64,000 nt of DNA, taken from NCBI RefSeq assembly GCF_003340475.1, contig NZ_QBKA01000002.1, positions 1,993,501 to 2,057,500 of the forward strand, in the 5' to 3' direction. The stretch's first letter is position 1, and each line of letters starts with the position of its first letter. A program made the translations under genes and the position numbers. This DNA is from Alteripontixanthobacter maritimus (GTDB lineage Bacteria; Pseudomonadota; Alphaproteobacteria; Sphingomonadales; Sphingomonadaceae). The notes under the pieces are model-generated. The model did no database searches. It was not told the origin of the DNA and worked only from the letters and a program-made list of their open reading frames with translations. Below, in pieces: positions 1-8,418 of the stretch.

Positions 1-24
1 TGAGCCTGGCTTTAGCGAGATACG

Positions 25-61
25 AAAGGGCGGCGCTTCCACCAAGAAGCGCCGCCCTTTT
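25..61. terminator. Intrinsic terminator at the left edge
   Basis: A 14-bp perfect stem (25-38 against 47-60, loop 39-46) of GC-rich sequence is preceded by AAA and followed by TTTT. It can end a + strand gene lying off the left edge, and it sits just past the stop of the minus-strand smr gene at 75. It is therefore probably a shared terminator for two convergent genes. Bases 1-24 may be the tail of the upstream gene, but this cannot be shown. Confidence 0.8.
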
Positions 62-74
62 CATTGTAATGTGT

Positions 75-731
75 TCAACGGCGCAGGACGAGGTATAGCG
101 CGCCGTCCCCGCCATGGCGGCGATGCGCCTTGCGGATGGCAGCGATCGACCCGCCATGTTCGCTCGCCGCAAGCCAGTCGAAAATCTTGGCACGAATGGC
201 CCCGCGTTTTGTCCCCCTGTCGGCGGCATCAACCGGGCGCTCCTTGCCGGTCACCACCAACACCACCCGCGCCCCCATTGCTTGCGCCTGCGCCATGCCG
301 TCCATCAATCTGTGGTAAGCTGCGTCGAGGCCGTGCCCATGCAGGTCGAGCGAGAAATCCGGCGCGACATCGCCGGCTTTCAAGCGGCGGTCCCAATGGC
401 CGTCCAGCGAACCACCGCTGGGCGCTCGCGGGCGAGTAACACGAACCGGAGCCTCGCGTGCAGGCGCAGGAGCACTGCGATGCGCTTCCATCGCCGCATT
501 GAAGGCCTGCCGATCGAGGCGTGGCGGTTGCGACGCTGTGGGTTTTGCCGGCGCAGGCGTGGGAGCGGGGGCAGGTTTGACAATGTTGGCTTTCGGGTCG
601 GCGCCCCGTTTCGCTCGGGTTATCTGTGTGAAATCCGTCGGGTCTAAAGGTGCCACCGTATCGGCAAGCGCTTCCCATGCGCGCGCTTCATCGTCGGTCA
701 GGCCGCGAGGCGTGCGGCGCTGCTGGATCAT
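75..731 (-). CDS. Smr/MutS2-family domain protein
   Basis: This 218-residue protein ends in a Smr domain: the DLHGHGLDAA motif lies near residue 120, followed by the VVLVVTGKER strand and the GDGALYLVLRR end. Smr domains are DNA/RNA nucleases or nucleic-acid binders, and small proteobacterial members have no firmly known role. The first ~100 residues are proline/alanine-rich and probably disordered. I chose the ATG at 731 because it overlaps the mltA stop as ATGA. A longer reading frame to 896 lies inside mltA and is unlikely to be used. It is the last gene of the Tim44-like/mltA/smr group and is probably translationally coupled to mltA. Confidence 0.88.
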   Translation of the reverse strand: MIQQRRTPRGLTDDEARAWEALADTVAPLDPTDFTQITRAKRGADPKANIVKPAPAPTPAPAKPTASQPPRLDRQAFNAAMEAHRSAPAPAREAPVRVTRPRAPSGGSLDGHWDRRLKAGDVAPDFSLDLHGHGLDAAYHRLMDGMAQAQAMGARVVLVVTGKERPVDAADRGTKRGAIRAKIFDWLAASEHGGSIAAIRKAHRRHGGDGALYLVLRR

Positions 732-1957
732 TTTTCCGCTTGGATGCGCGCAACCGTACCCTTGGGCATAAACACCAGCGCATTGCCGCGCCCGCTCATT
801 CCGCCTGCAACGTCGCGGGCCCGCTCGCCCGCGCCCCAGAAGGTGTCGAAACGGTTCGCGCCTTTGATCGCGCCACCGGTGTCCTGCGCGACCCACATAC
901 CGTCGGCCTCAGCCCGGTCGAGGTCGAGCCAGACCGGCGCACCAAGCGGTACGAATTTGGGATCGACAGCCACGCTATCCTCGGCAGACACGGCCACGCC
1001 CATCGCGCCGATCGGGCCCTCTCCGGTCAGTTCGCGAAAGAAAATCCAGCTTTCGTTGAGGCGCATCAGATCCGCGCCCGCTTCCGGATTTTCGCGGATA
1101 TAGGCCATGATACCCTGCATCGATCCCGCATATTGTCCGGGTCCGTCACCCAGCAGACCGCGCTCACGCATGACACTGCCGATGCCGGTATAGGCGCGGC
1201 CGTTCTGCCCCGCATATCCGATTCGCATCACTTCACCGTCGGGTGAAATCAGCCGGCCGGAGCCTTGTATTTGGAGGAAAAACAGCTCCACCGGGTCTTT
1301 CGCCCAGCCCAATTCGAGCCCGCGCCCGGCCAGCGCGCCCTGTTCGATCTCGGCGCGCGTATAATATCGCGTGAAAGTGCCATCTGCACCGTACCGGCCC
1401 AGCGGTGGGCGGCCCTCACGCTCGGCTTCGGGAATATCGTTGGGCCAGGCGCGCACCAGATCGTCGGGCATGGCGTAGACCGGCGTGTCGTAGCCCGGCA
1501 GGCGCACCCGGCTTCCTGCAATCTCCGGTTCGAAATAGCCGGTGGCGAACGCCGTGCCGTCACCGATGCGTACCGGTTCCAGATAGGTTTCGAAGAAGTT
1601 TTGTGCGTTACTGTCGGGCCAGCTTGTCGCCGCGGCGCAGGCAGGCTCCCAATCGCTGGCGGCTAGCAGACCGGTGGCATCATTGCGGACTATCAGTTTG
1701 GGGCAACTTCGCCGGAATGCAACCAGCGCGCTGGCGGCGTCATCCGGCGTCACACCGAGGCTGCTGAAGGCCGGACCGGATGCTATTCCAGCCAGTCGCG
1801 CATTGTCGATAAACGGCACTGCCTCGGGAACCGGCACTGATACCGGTATATTTGCTGGCGGCACGGTGGCGCATCCGGCAAGCATTGCGGCAGCAACGCA
1901 CATGGCGGACAAATGCGACCGGAAGCGGCGGCGCACCGCCTTGCCGTAAGCGGTCAT
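728..1957 (-). CDS. mltA: Membrane-bound lytic murein transglycosylase A
   Basis: The 409-residue protein opens with a basic segment, a hydrophobic stretch and the lipobox LAGC, so it is a predicted lipoprotein. MltA enzymes cleave the MurNAc-GlcNAc bond of peptidoglycan and form 1,6-anhydro products. The MltA domain is visible in TGYFEPEIAGSR and LGWAKDPVELFFLQIQGSGR. The C-terminal 3D domain, with its conserved aspartates, is in SVAVDPKFVPLGAPVWLDL and VAQDTGGAIKG. The length fits the family. It lies between a Tim44-like gene, 8 bp upstream, and the Smr gene that overlaps its stop codon, so the three are probably cotranscribed. Confidence 0.93.
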   Translation of the reverse strand: MTAYGKAVRRRFRSHLSAMCVAAAMLAGCATVPPANIPVSVPVPEAVPFIDNARLAGIASGPAFSSLGVTPDDAASALVAFRRSCPKLIVRNDATGLLAASDWEPACAAATSWPDSNAQNFFETYLEPVRIGDGTAFATGYFEPEIAGSRVRLPGYDTPVYAMPDDLVRAWPNDIPEAEREGRPPLGRYGADGTFTRYYTRAEIEQGALAGRGLELGWAKDPVELFFLQIQGSGRLISPDGEVMRIGYAGQNGRAYTGIGSVMRERGLLGDGPGQYAGSMQGIMAYIRENPEAGADLMRLNESWIFFRELTGEGPIGAMGVAVSAEDSVAVDPKFVPLGAPVWLDLDRAEADGMWVAQDTGGAIKGANRFDTFWGAGERARDVAGGMSGRGNALVFMPKGTVARIQAEK

Positions 1958-1965
1958 GCCGGTAA

Positions 1966-2625
1966 TCAGCCTTCGTCTGTTTCATCGACCAGCCAGTTCG
2001 GCCCGCCGGAATCGACATTGCGCATGAAGGTCCACACATCCCGGCTCTCGATCGCATCGTCGAGTGAACCGGCGATAACCGAACCATTCTTGTCGCGCGT
2101 TACCGCAGCAATATCGGCCACGAACAGAACCGCGACGCGCGCAATTCGCCCGTCGAGCGACGCGCTATGGATCTTGGTATCCTCGATCCGGATCAGCGCA
2201 TTTTCCAGCGTCTCGCCGGCAGCATCACGCGCGTCGATGGCGGCGGCGAAACTTTCATACACATCATCGTCGCACAATTCGCGCAAGGTTTCGCGGTCAC
2301 CCTTCCAGAACGCCTCGAGCACCATGGCGTATGCGCCCTGCGCGCCTTCTAGGAAGGACGTCAGATCGAAGCTACGGTCGACCGCAGTGATATCGCGCAC
2401 ACCGCGTTCGACCGCGGGAATGGCACCTTCCATTTCCGGCGCGTGATCGCGATTTTCGCGCAGGCGCAATTGCGGCATTGTGGCAGGCGGGGGGGAGTTC
2501 TGGCGGTCCAGCCGGTGCGGCACGGATTCCTCTTCATGCTCGGCACGGCGTCCCAGCACCGAATACAGCCGGAGGCCTAGAAAGGCTGCAATGACCGCGA
2601 GAACCACAATTTCGAATATCGGCAT
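1966..2625 (-). CDS. Tim44-like domain, membrane-anchored protein
   Basis: The 219-residue protein has one N-terminal membrane segment (about residues 3-22), a charged proline-containing linker, and a C-terminal Tim44/TimA-like domain from about residue 75 (FLEGAQGAYAMVLEAFWKGD to the end). Alphaproteobacterial Tim44-like proteins are relatives of the mitochondrial import motor subunit. Their bacterial role is not settled, and an envelope association is inferred from the anchor. An AGGT Shine-Dalgarno precedes the ATG at 2625. It is first in the minus-strand group with mltA and smr, divergent from secB. Confidence 0.85.
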   Translation of the reverse strand: MPIFEIVVLAVIAAFLGLRLYSVLGRRAEHEEESVPHRLDRQNSPPPATMPQLRLRENRDHAPEMEGAIPAVERGVRDITAVDRSFDLTSFLEGAQGAYAMVLEAFWKGDRETLRELCDDDVYESFAAAIDARDAAGETLENALIRIEDTKIHSASLDGRIARVAVLFVADIAAVTRDKNGSVIAGSLDDAIESRDVWTFMRNVDSGGPNWLVDETDEG

Positions 2626-2962
2626 AACACTACCTGCTTGAATGACCGGCTGCTAAATCCGCCGGAGCCAGGCATAGCAGCGCAAACCTGCAGCTTTGCC
2701 TAACAATCTGTATGTTACCTATCTAGGTCGGGATATCAAATCGGCAAGCGTCGTGAGCGGCCATTTCAGTGCGAATTGGATGCGATCCGCGCGGCATATC
2801 GGGCGGACCGACGACAGTTGATGTATACGAGCCGGCTTATAACAGGTCCCGCCATAACCAATTGTGCCGCTGCGCCCCTACTGCTAGGCGCGCAGCCAAA
2901 TGCCGCCCGGGATACCGGCGCGGCCGATCCAGAACCGAATTAGCAGAGGAATCGCTTGCACT
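2626..2962. other. Divergent intergenic region, Tim44-like gene / secB
   Basis: These 337 bp between two divergent genes should hold both promoters. I see an AGAGGA ribosome-binding sequence for secB at 2945-2950 and a locally AT-richer patch around 2697-2745. I found no convincing -35/-10 pair, hairpin, RNA gene or coding frame. Confidence 0.5.
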
Positions 2963-3532
2963 ATGGCTGATGAAAACGAAAATGGGCCCGACATCCTCAC
3001 CGATCTCGACATGGACCCGGTCGATAATGGCCCCGACGCCGCGGCCCTTAATGGCGAGGATACCCAGCCCGTCGCAGGCATCATCAACCAGTATGTGAAA
3101 GACCTGTCGGTCGAAAACCCGAACGCACCCGATTGCTTCCAGTGGCAGGAACAGCCCGCCATCGACCTGCAGTTCAACATCGGCGCGCGCAAGGTAAACG
3201 AAGAATTGCAGGAAGTGGAATTAAAGCTGCAAGTCACTGCCAGCACCGAACAGGGCAAGGTTTATATCGTCGAACTGTCCTATTGCGGCCTGGTCGGCGT
3301 GCGCAACCTGCCTCCGGAGCACGAGCACGCTTTCCTGTTCGCCGAGGCACCGCGCATCCTGTTTCCGTTCGTGCGCCGCATCGTGGCAGACGCCACGCGC
3401 GACACCGGCTTCCAGCCGCTGATGCTCGACCCGATTGACTTCAACGGCCTGTATATGCAGCAGCTGGAGCAGAAGGCGCAGCAGGAAGCCGCAGCGGAAG
3501 CAGCTGGCGGATCGCCGGTCGGCAACGCCTGA
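2963..3532 (+). CDS. secB: Protein-export chaperone SecB
   Basis: The 189-residue protein carries the SecB fold: INQYVKDLSVENPNAP near residue 37, then FNIGARKVNEE, VTASTEQGKVYIVELSYCGL, and the conserved LFPFVRRIVADATRDTGF. SecB is a cytosolic tetramer that keeps precursors unfolded and hands them to SecA. The ATG at 2963 is chosen for AGAGGA 12 nt upstream; an in-frame ATG at 2900 has no support. Compared with the usual ~155 residues it has ~35 extra acidic residues at the N-terminus and an Ala/Gln-rich C-terminal tail. murJ follows after 46 bp and is probably cotranscribed. Confidence 0.96.
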   Translation: MADENENGPDILTDLDMDPVDNGPDAAALNGEDTQPVAGIINQYVKDLSVENPNAPDCFQWQEQPAIDLQFNIGARKVNEELQEVELKLQVTASTEQGKVYIVELSYCGLVGVRNLPPEHEHAFLFAEAPRILFPFVRRIVADATRDTGFQPLMLDPIDFNGLYMQQLEQKAQQEAAAEAAGGSPVGNA

Positions 3533-3578
3533 CCCCCGATACTCCCGAACCCCCTGAAAGCGCCGGGCGCATGATGGT

Positions 3579-5150
3579 ATGAGCCTGCTGAAAAATGTCG
3601 GTACGATCGGCGGGCTGACGATGGTCAGCCGGCTGTTCGGCTTCGTGCGCGATATGCTGGTGGCGCGCGTGCTGGGCGCGACGGCGATGGGGGATGCCTG
3701 GCAGCTGGCTTTCATGCTGCCCAATATCTTCCGCCGCCTGTTTGCCGAAGGGGCCTTCGCATCCGCCTTCGTGCCGCTGTTCAACCGGCGCATGAAGGAG
3801 GATGGCGACACCAGTGAAGCGCGTGAATTCGCGGAAAACGTGCTGGCGGTATTGCTGCCGATCCTGATCGTATTTGGCGGCATCGCGTTGATCGTGATGC
3901 CGTGGGTGGTGGCCTATTTCGCGCCTGAAGGATTGGCGGAAGACGGCGACAGCCTGGCTATCGCGACCATGATGGCGCGCATCACTTTCCCCTACCTTTT
4001 GTTCATGAGCCTCGCCACGCTGTTCGCTGCGGTGCTCAATTCGCTCTCGCGCTTCGCCGCCGCCGCTGCGGCACCCATCCTTCTCAACATCTGCCTGATT
4101 ATGGCGCTGGTTTACGGCGTAACCCTCGATGGCGGAGTGGACGCCCGCCGCGAAGCCGCGTTCTGGATGGCAATTGCGCTGTCGCTGTCGGGGCTGTTGC
4201 AGCTTGTCTGGTTGATGATCTGGATGCGGCGAGCGGGTTTCCGTATCGGCCTTATCGCGCCCCGAATCACCGGCGGAGTAAAGGAGCTGGGCATATTGGT
4301 CGTCCCGGCCATATTCGGCGCCGGGGTCTATCAGATCAGCCGCTTCATCGACATGTTCTTCCTGTCTACGCTGCCGGTCGGCAGCTACACCTACCTCGCC
4401 ATGGCGGACCGCTGGAACCAGTTGCCGCTCGGCATAATCGGCATAGCGCTCGGCACCGCGATCCTGCCCGCTCTCAGCCGCTATATCGGGCGCGGCGAAG
4501 GGGAGGAGGCGCAGCGCCTGCAATCCAACGCGGTGGAGCTTGCCATGTTGCTGACGGTGCCGGCTGCCGTCGCCCTGTTCGTAACCGGCAGCGCATTCAC
4601 CCGCGTGTTCTTCGCTGCGGGCGAGTTCACGGTGGAGGATGCGATGATTACCGGCACAGTGGTGTCCGGACTGGTTATCGGCTTGCCCGCCTATGTGCTC
4701 GTGAAGGTGCTGACCCCCAATTTCTTCGCGCGGAAAGATACGCGCACGCCGGTTTACACCGCCGCGGCTTCGCTGGCGGTGACGATCGCGCTCAATGTCG
4801 TGCTGGTGCCGCAGATCGGCGTGCTGGGATTGGCCGTCGCAGGCTCAGTGGGCGCATGGTGCAATGTGGCGCTGCTGTATTTCCTGCTCGCCCGGCGCGA
4901 CCTGTTCCGCCTGCCGCCGCGTATTGCTGGACGGTTGGCGCGCATAACGATCGCCGCGCTGGTCATGGGGGTTGCACTCTGGCTGCTGATGCCGCTGGTC
5001 GATCCCTGGTTTACGGGTAACGTGGCGCAGAAAGCGGGCGGTATCGCCGCCATCGTGTCGGCTGGTCTCGCGGTGTTCGCGATTTGCGCGTTGGCCTTGC
5101 GTGTGGTCGACAAATCGACCATCCAGCGGCTGATGCGAAGGCAGGGTTGA
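3579..5150 (+). CDS. murJ: Lipid II flippase MurJ
   Basis: The 523-residue polytopic membrane protein has the MurJ/MviN pattern of about 14 hydrophobic segments. It opens with MSLLKNVGTIGGLTMVSRLF, in which the SR-x-x-G-F region is a family hallmark, followed by VARVLGATAMGDAWQLAF. MurJ flips undecaprenyl-linked peptidoglycan precursor across the inner membrane. It lies in the order secB-murJ-trpS, 46 bp after secB and 80 bp before trpS, all on the + strand and likely one transcription unit. The length is normal and no disruption is seen. Confidence 0.96.
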   Translation: MSLLKNVGTIGGLTMVSRLFGFVRDMLVARVLGATAMGDAWQLAFMLPNIFRRLFAEGAFASAFVPLFNRRMKEDGDTSEAREFAENVLAVLLPILIVFGGIALIVMPWVVAYFAPEGLAEDGDSLAIATMMARITFPYLLFMSLATLFAAVLNSLSRFAAAAAAPILLNICLIMALVYGVTLDGGVDARREAAFWMAIALSLSGLLQLVWLMIWMRRAGFRIGLIAPRITGGVKELGILVVPAIFGAGVYQISRFIDMFFLSTLPVGSYTYLAMADRWNQLPLGIIGIALGTAILPALSRYIGRGEGEEAQRLQSNAVELAMLLTVPAAVALFVTGSAFTRVFFAAGEFTVEDAMITGTVVSGLVIGLPAYVLVKVLTPNFFARKDTRTPVYTAAASLAVTIALNVVLVPQIGVLGLAVAGSVGAWCNVALLYFLLARRDLFRLPPRIAGRLARITIAALVMGVALWLLMPLVDPWFTGNVAQKAGGIAAIVSAGLAVFAICALALRVVDKSTIQRLMRRQG

Positions 5151-5230
5151 CCGGCGCCCACCGCTCCAGCTGACAGACCCCGCCACCCAACGCACCCCCT
5201 CCGGCCCTCCACCAGCAGGACATATTCCCG

Positions 5231-6367
5231 ATGCGCGCAGACACGCAAACCGAAACCCCACTCAAGACGGCGCCCCAAACTTCACGGCGCATCGTTTCGG
5301 GTATCCAGCCGACCGGCAATCTCCACCTTGGCAATTATCTTGGGGCGATCCGCAACTGGGTGCGAATGCAGGACGAGATGGCTGAGGCGAACCGCATTGA
5401 AGCAGTCGAGGGCGGTAGCGCAGCGCAGAATCAGTGTCTGTTCTTCCTTGCCGACCTTCACGCATTGTCGCTGCCGCACGATCCTGCGGAGCTGCGGCGT
5501 GGCACGCTGGAAATGGCTGCCGCGCTGGTCGCGTGCGGGATCGACCCGGCGCGTTCCATCCTGTTCAACCAGGCACAGGTTCCGGCCCATGCCGAGCTGC
5601 AATGGCTGCTGTCGGGCACCGCGCGGATGGGCTGGCTCAACCGTATGACGCAGTTCAAGGACAAGGCCGGCAAGCACCGCGAGGGGGCCTCCATCGCGCT
5701 GTTCACCTATCCCGTGCTGCAGGCGGCCGACGTACTGCTGTACCAGGCAACCCATGTGCCGGTTGGCGAAGACCAGAAGCAGCATCTGGAACTGGCCCGC
5801 GACATCGCGCAGAAGTTCAACAACGACTTCGGGGGCGCAAGCGACGACGACGGCAAAGGCGGCACCATTTTCACGTTTCCCGAACCGATCATCCCGCCGC
5901 AGGCTGCGCGCATCATGTCGCTGCGCGACGGAACAGCCAAGATGAGCAAGTCCGACCCGTCCGAAATGAGCCGCATCAACCTCAATGATGATGCCGATAT
6001 GATCATGAAAAAGGTGAAGAAGGCAAAGACCGATGCGGAGCCGCTTCCGTCCGAACTCGATGGGCTCGACGGTCGGGCTGAAGCGCTTAATCTGGTGACG
6101 ATCTATGCGGCCATGACGAACACGATGCCTGCCGACGTGCTGGCTGAATTTGCCGGACGGGGCTTCGGCCAGTTCAAGCCTGCATTGGGCGAAGTGCTGG
6201 TAGAAACCCTGGCACCGATTACCGGACGGTTCGCTGCATTGCTGAAAGATCGCGAAGAACTGGACGCGATTCTGGCACGCGGTGCAGCCCATGCGCGCGA
6301 ACTGGCGCGGCCAACTTTGTCCTCGGCCTATGAAGCACTCGGTCTGGTGCGTGTGGTAACCGACTGA
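5231..6367 (+). CDS. trpS: Tryptophanyl-tRNA synthetase
   Basis: The 378-residue class I synthetase charges tRNA(Trp) with tryptophan. The HIGH-like signature is in IQPTGNLHLGNYLGAI (about residues 26-41) and the KMSKS loop is in GTAKMSKSDPSE (about 236-247). An ~20-residue N-terminal extension precedes the usual start of the Rossmann fold. A short insertion (ASDDDGKGG, near residue 205) widens the catalytic-domain loop seen in TrpRS enzymes. AGGA lies 10 nt before the ATG at 5231. It is the last gene of the secB-murJ-trpS run. Confidence 0.97.
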   Translation: MRADTQTETPLKTAPQTSRRIVSGIQPTGNLHLGNYLGAIRNWVRMQDEMAEANRIEAVEGGSAAQNQCLFFLADLHALSLPHDPAELRRGTLEMAAALVACGIDPARSILFNQAQVPAHAELQWLLSGTARMGWLNRMTQFKDKAGKHREGASIALFTYPVLQAADVLLYQATHVPVGEDQKQHLELARDIAQKFNNDFGGASDDDGKGGTIFTFPEPIIPPQAARIMSLRDGTAKMSKSDPSEMSRINLNDDADMIMKKVKKAKTDAEPLPSELDGLDGRAEALNLVTIYAAMTNTMPADVLAEFAGRGFGQFKPALGEVLVETLAPITGRFAALLKDREELDAILARGAAHARELARPTLSSAYEALGLVRVVTD

Positions 6368-6512
6368 TTTGTCGGCAATGCTGATATTTATTTAGTCGAT
6401 TATTCAAACCGAGTTCACATCTCCCCTTGTAGGAAAAGGATATGGATGACAGCTTGCGCCCTCCTCGATCGATGGGCCGCTGTGGCATCGATAGCTAACC
6501 AGGGGTACGCAC

Positions 6513-7256
6513 ATGACGAAAGTTATAATCAGGAAAGCCGCCCTTTCGCGCGGTTTCAAACTCGCAGCGGCACCGCTGATGCTGGCTGGACTGGCTGCTT
6601 GCGCCACGCCATTCAAGGCGGATGTCTCGCGCTTCCAGAGCCCGAGCATGTTGCCCGCGCCGCAGGGTCAGACTTTCGCTGTGGTGGCTGACGATCCAGC
6701 ACTGGCTGGCGGGCTGGAATTCTCCCGCTATGCCGACGTCGTGGAAGCCGAAATGGCGCGCCTCGGCTATAGTCAGGCCGCTTCGCCCGATGATGCGACA
6801 TTGCTGGTGCGCTTCGATTACGGGATCAGCTCAGGGCGCGAACGGATCCGTTCAACCGGCCTGCGCGATCCGTTCTTCGATCCGTGGCATGGTTACGGCT
6901 ACCGTTCGTTCGGCTATCGCAGCCGCCTGCGCTATCACCGCCCGTTCGGCTATCGCAGCCGGCTGGGCTACGGCGCGAACTGGGGCTATGGCTTCTACGA
7001 TCCATGGTTCGGTGGCCCCGATATTCGCAGCTACACCGTATATACCAGCGGCGTGGACATGAAGATCGACGACAAGGCTACCGGCGAACGTCTGTTCGAA
7101 GGCAAGGCGGAAGCGGTATCGACGTCCAACCGGCTGCAATATCTGGTGCCCAATCTGGTGGACGCGATGTTCACTGACTTCCCCGGCAATTCCGGTGAAA
7201 CGGTGCGAATATCGATCAAGCCCGAGGAACAGGTCGTCCAGCGCCGCCGTCGCTAG
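6513..7256 (+). CDS. DUF4136 lipoprotein with FGYRSRL repeats
   Basis: The 247-residue predicted lipoprotein (signal sequence ending LAGLAAC) has the DUF4136 pattern: FSRYADVVEAEMARLGY near residue 70, DATLLVRFDYG, then VDMKIDDKATGERLFEGKA near 190. The function of DUF4136 is unknown. A central Tyr/Gly/Arg-rich section (about residues 125-160) contains two copies of FGYRSRL separated by RYHRP. AGGGG precedes the ATG at 6513. The gene is monocistronic with a strong terminator after it. A second DUF4136 gene lies at 38258. Confidence 0.85.
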   Translation: MTKVIIRKAALSRGFKLAAAPLMLAGLAACATPFKADVSRFQSPSMLPAPQGQTFAVVADDPALAGGLEFSRYADVVEAEMARLGYSQAASPDDATLLVRFDYGISSGRERIRSTGLRDPFFDPWHGYGYRSFGYRSRLRYHRPFGYRSRLGYGANWGYGFYDPWFGGPDIRSYTVYTSGVDMKIDDKATGERLFEGKAEAVSTSNRLQYLVPNLVDAMFTDFPGNSGETVRISIKPEEQVVQRRRR

Positions 7257-7283
7257 ACTGCTGTAACACTACGAAAAATCGCG

Positions 7284-7311
7284 AAAGGCGGGCCGCATGG
7301 TCCGCCTTTTT
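7284..7311 (+). terminator. Intrinsic terminator after the DUF4136 gene
   Basis: An 11-bp stem (one G-T pair) with the tetraloop GCAT at 7295-7298 ends in TTTTT. It lies 28 bp past the stop at 7256. The hairpin is also between convergent genes and may act on both strands. Confidence 0.88.
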
Positions 7312-7336
7312 GCTGTCAGGTTGCTGTCAAGTCCCC

Positions 7337-7771
7337 CTAAACGTTGCGGCAACTAATCCGCATTTTGTGCATGGCGACTGTGGCTCGCTCGCCAGGTTTC
7401 GCTTCGACCTCGGCCTTCTGATCCTTGACCTGGATGGTTAGCAGCAGCGGTTCGGCAACGTTGCAGACTACGCCCCGCTCCGTCTGTTCACAGGTTTTGC
7501 GAACGCGGAGATAATCGTCCAGCGTAACATCGGTATCGTCATCCGTCACCGGTTCGGTTGTGAACGATACGGTAGTTGAACCGCCGAGAAAGAACGTCTT
7601 TACCCCGCCCAGCGTGTTCACTTCATACGTGGCAATGCCGCTTTTGTCGCGGTCACCCTTTTGCTTCATGTCCAATTGCGGCGCCAGACGTTCGCAGAAG
7701 CCCAACTCAGGTGTCTGCGCGCTGGCGATCGTGGCGAGGGAAAGTAAAGCTACGGTCAGTATTGATCGCAT
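7337..7771 (-). CDS. Hypothetical secreted protein
   Basis: The 144-residue protein starts with a clear Sec signal peptide (MRSILTVALLSLATIASA, cleavage likely after ASA). The mature part contains four cysteines (ELGFCERL, RKTCEQTERGVVCNV, MRISCRNV), consistent with two periplasmic disulfides. I do not recognise the family. It stands alone between a terminator on its 3' side and the dut/coaBC operon, whose last gene ends 176 bp upstream of its start. Confidence 0.6.
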   Translation of the reverse strand: MRSILTVALLSLATIASAQTPELGFCERLAPQLDMKQKGDRDKSGIATYEVNTLGGVKTFFLGGSTTVSFTTEPVTDDDTDVTLDDYLRVRKTCEQTERGVVCNVAEPLLLTIQVKDQKAEVEAKPGERATVAMHKMRISCRNV

Positions 7772-7947
7772 GGCATGACCTTTTTGCAGGCGGGGATATC
7801 CCGATACGTAATATAAAGGCGGCCATCTGCATCGACTACAAAAATATCGCGATGCCTATCGATTTGCGGTCGTAGAATGTTGCCAAAACCCCACAACATG
7901 CATCAATGCATGAAAGTCTGATCATTAGCCGACTTGAAGTGTCCAGT

Positions 7948-8418
7948 TTAAAGCTTGCCGTGACCGCCGGTCGAACCGAAGCCGCCGCTGCCGCGCTCAG
8001 TCTCGCCCAGCGTATCCACTTCGTCCCACAAAGCCTGCACTACCGGTGCCAGCACGATCTGCGCCACGCGGTCGCCGCGCTTGATCGGGAACGGTGTGTC
8101 GCCGTGATTAATCAGGATCGCCTTCAATTCGCCGCGATAATCGGAATCCACGGTACCGGGGGCATTGGGCACGCTGATGCCGTGCTTCAGCGCAAGGCCG
8201 CTGCGCGGGCGGACTTGAATTTCGAAACCGTGCGGAATGGCCACGGCCAGTCCTGTTGCCACCGCATGGCGCGCGCCGGGCGCAATCGTGACGTCCTCTG
8301 CCGACACCACATCCATACCCGCCGCGCCATGGCTGGCGTAATGCGGCAAATCCAAGCCCTCGCCATGCGGCAGGCGTCTGATCTGCACCGAAACCGCAGC
8401 GGCAAACTTGTCAGGCAT
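7948..8418 (-). CDS. dut: dUTP diphosphatase
   Basis: The 156-residue homotrimeric dUTPase hydrolyses dUTP to dUMP and pyrophosphate, keeping uracil out of DNA and feeding dTMP synthesis. The five motifs are visible: [10 protein letters not shown] (1), [12 protein letters not shown] (2), [12 protein letters not shown] (3), [14 protein letters not shown] (4) and the P-loop-like [10 protein letters not shown] (5) near the end. The ATG at 8418 overlaps the coaBC stop by 8 bp and precedes the typical MPDKF start. An upstream in-frame extension to 8514 lies inside coaBC. The coaBC-dut pairing is classical. Confidence 0.96.
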   Translation of the reverse strand: MPDKFAAAVSVQIRRLPHGEGLDLPHYASHGAAGMDVVSAEDVTIAPGARHAVATGLAVAIPHGFEIQVRPRSGLALKHGISVPNAPGTVDSDYRGELKAILINHGDTPFPIKRGDRVAQIVLAPVVQALWDEVDTLGETERGSGGFGSTGGHGKL

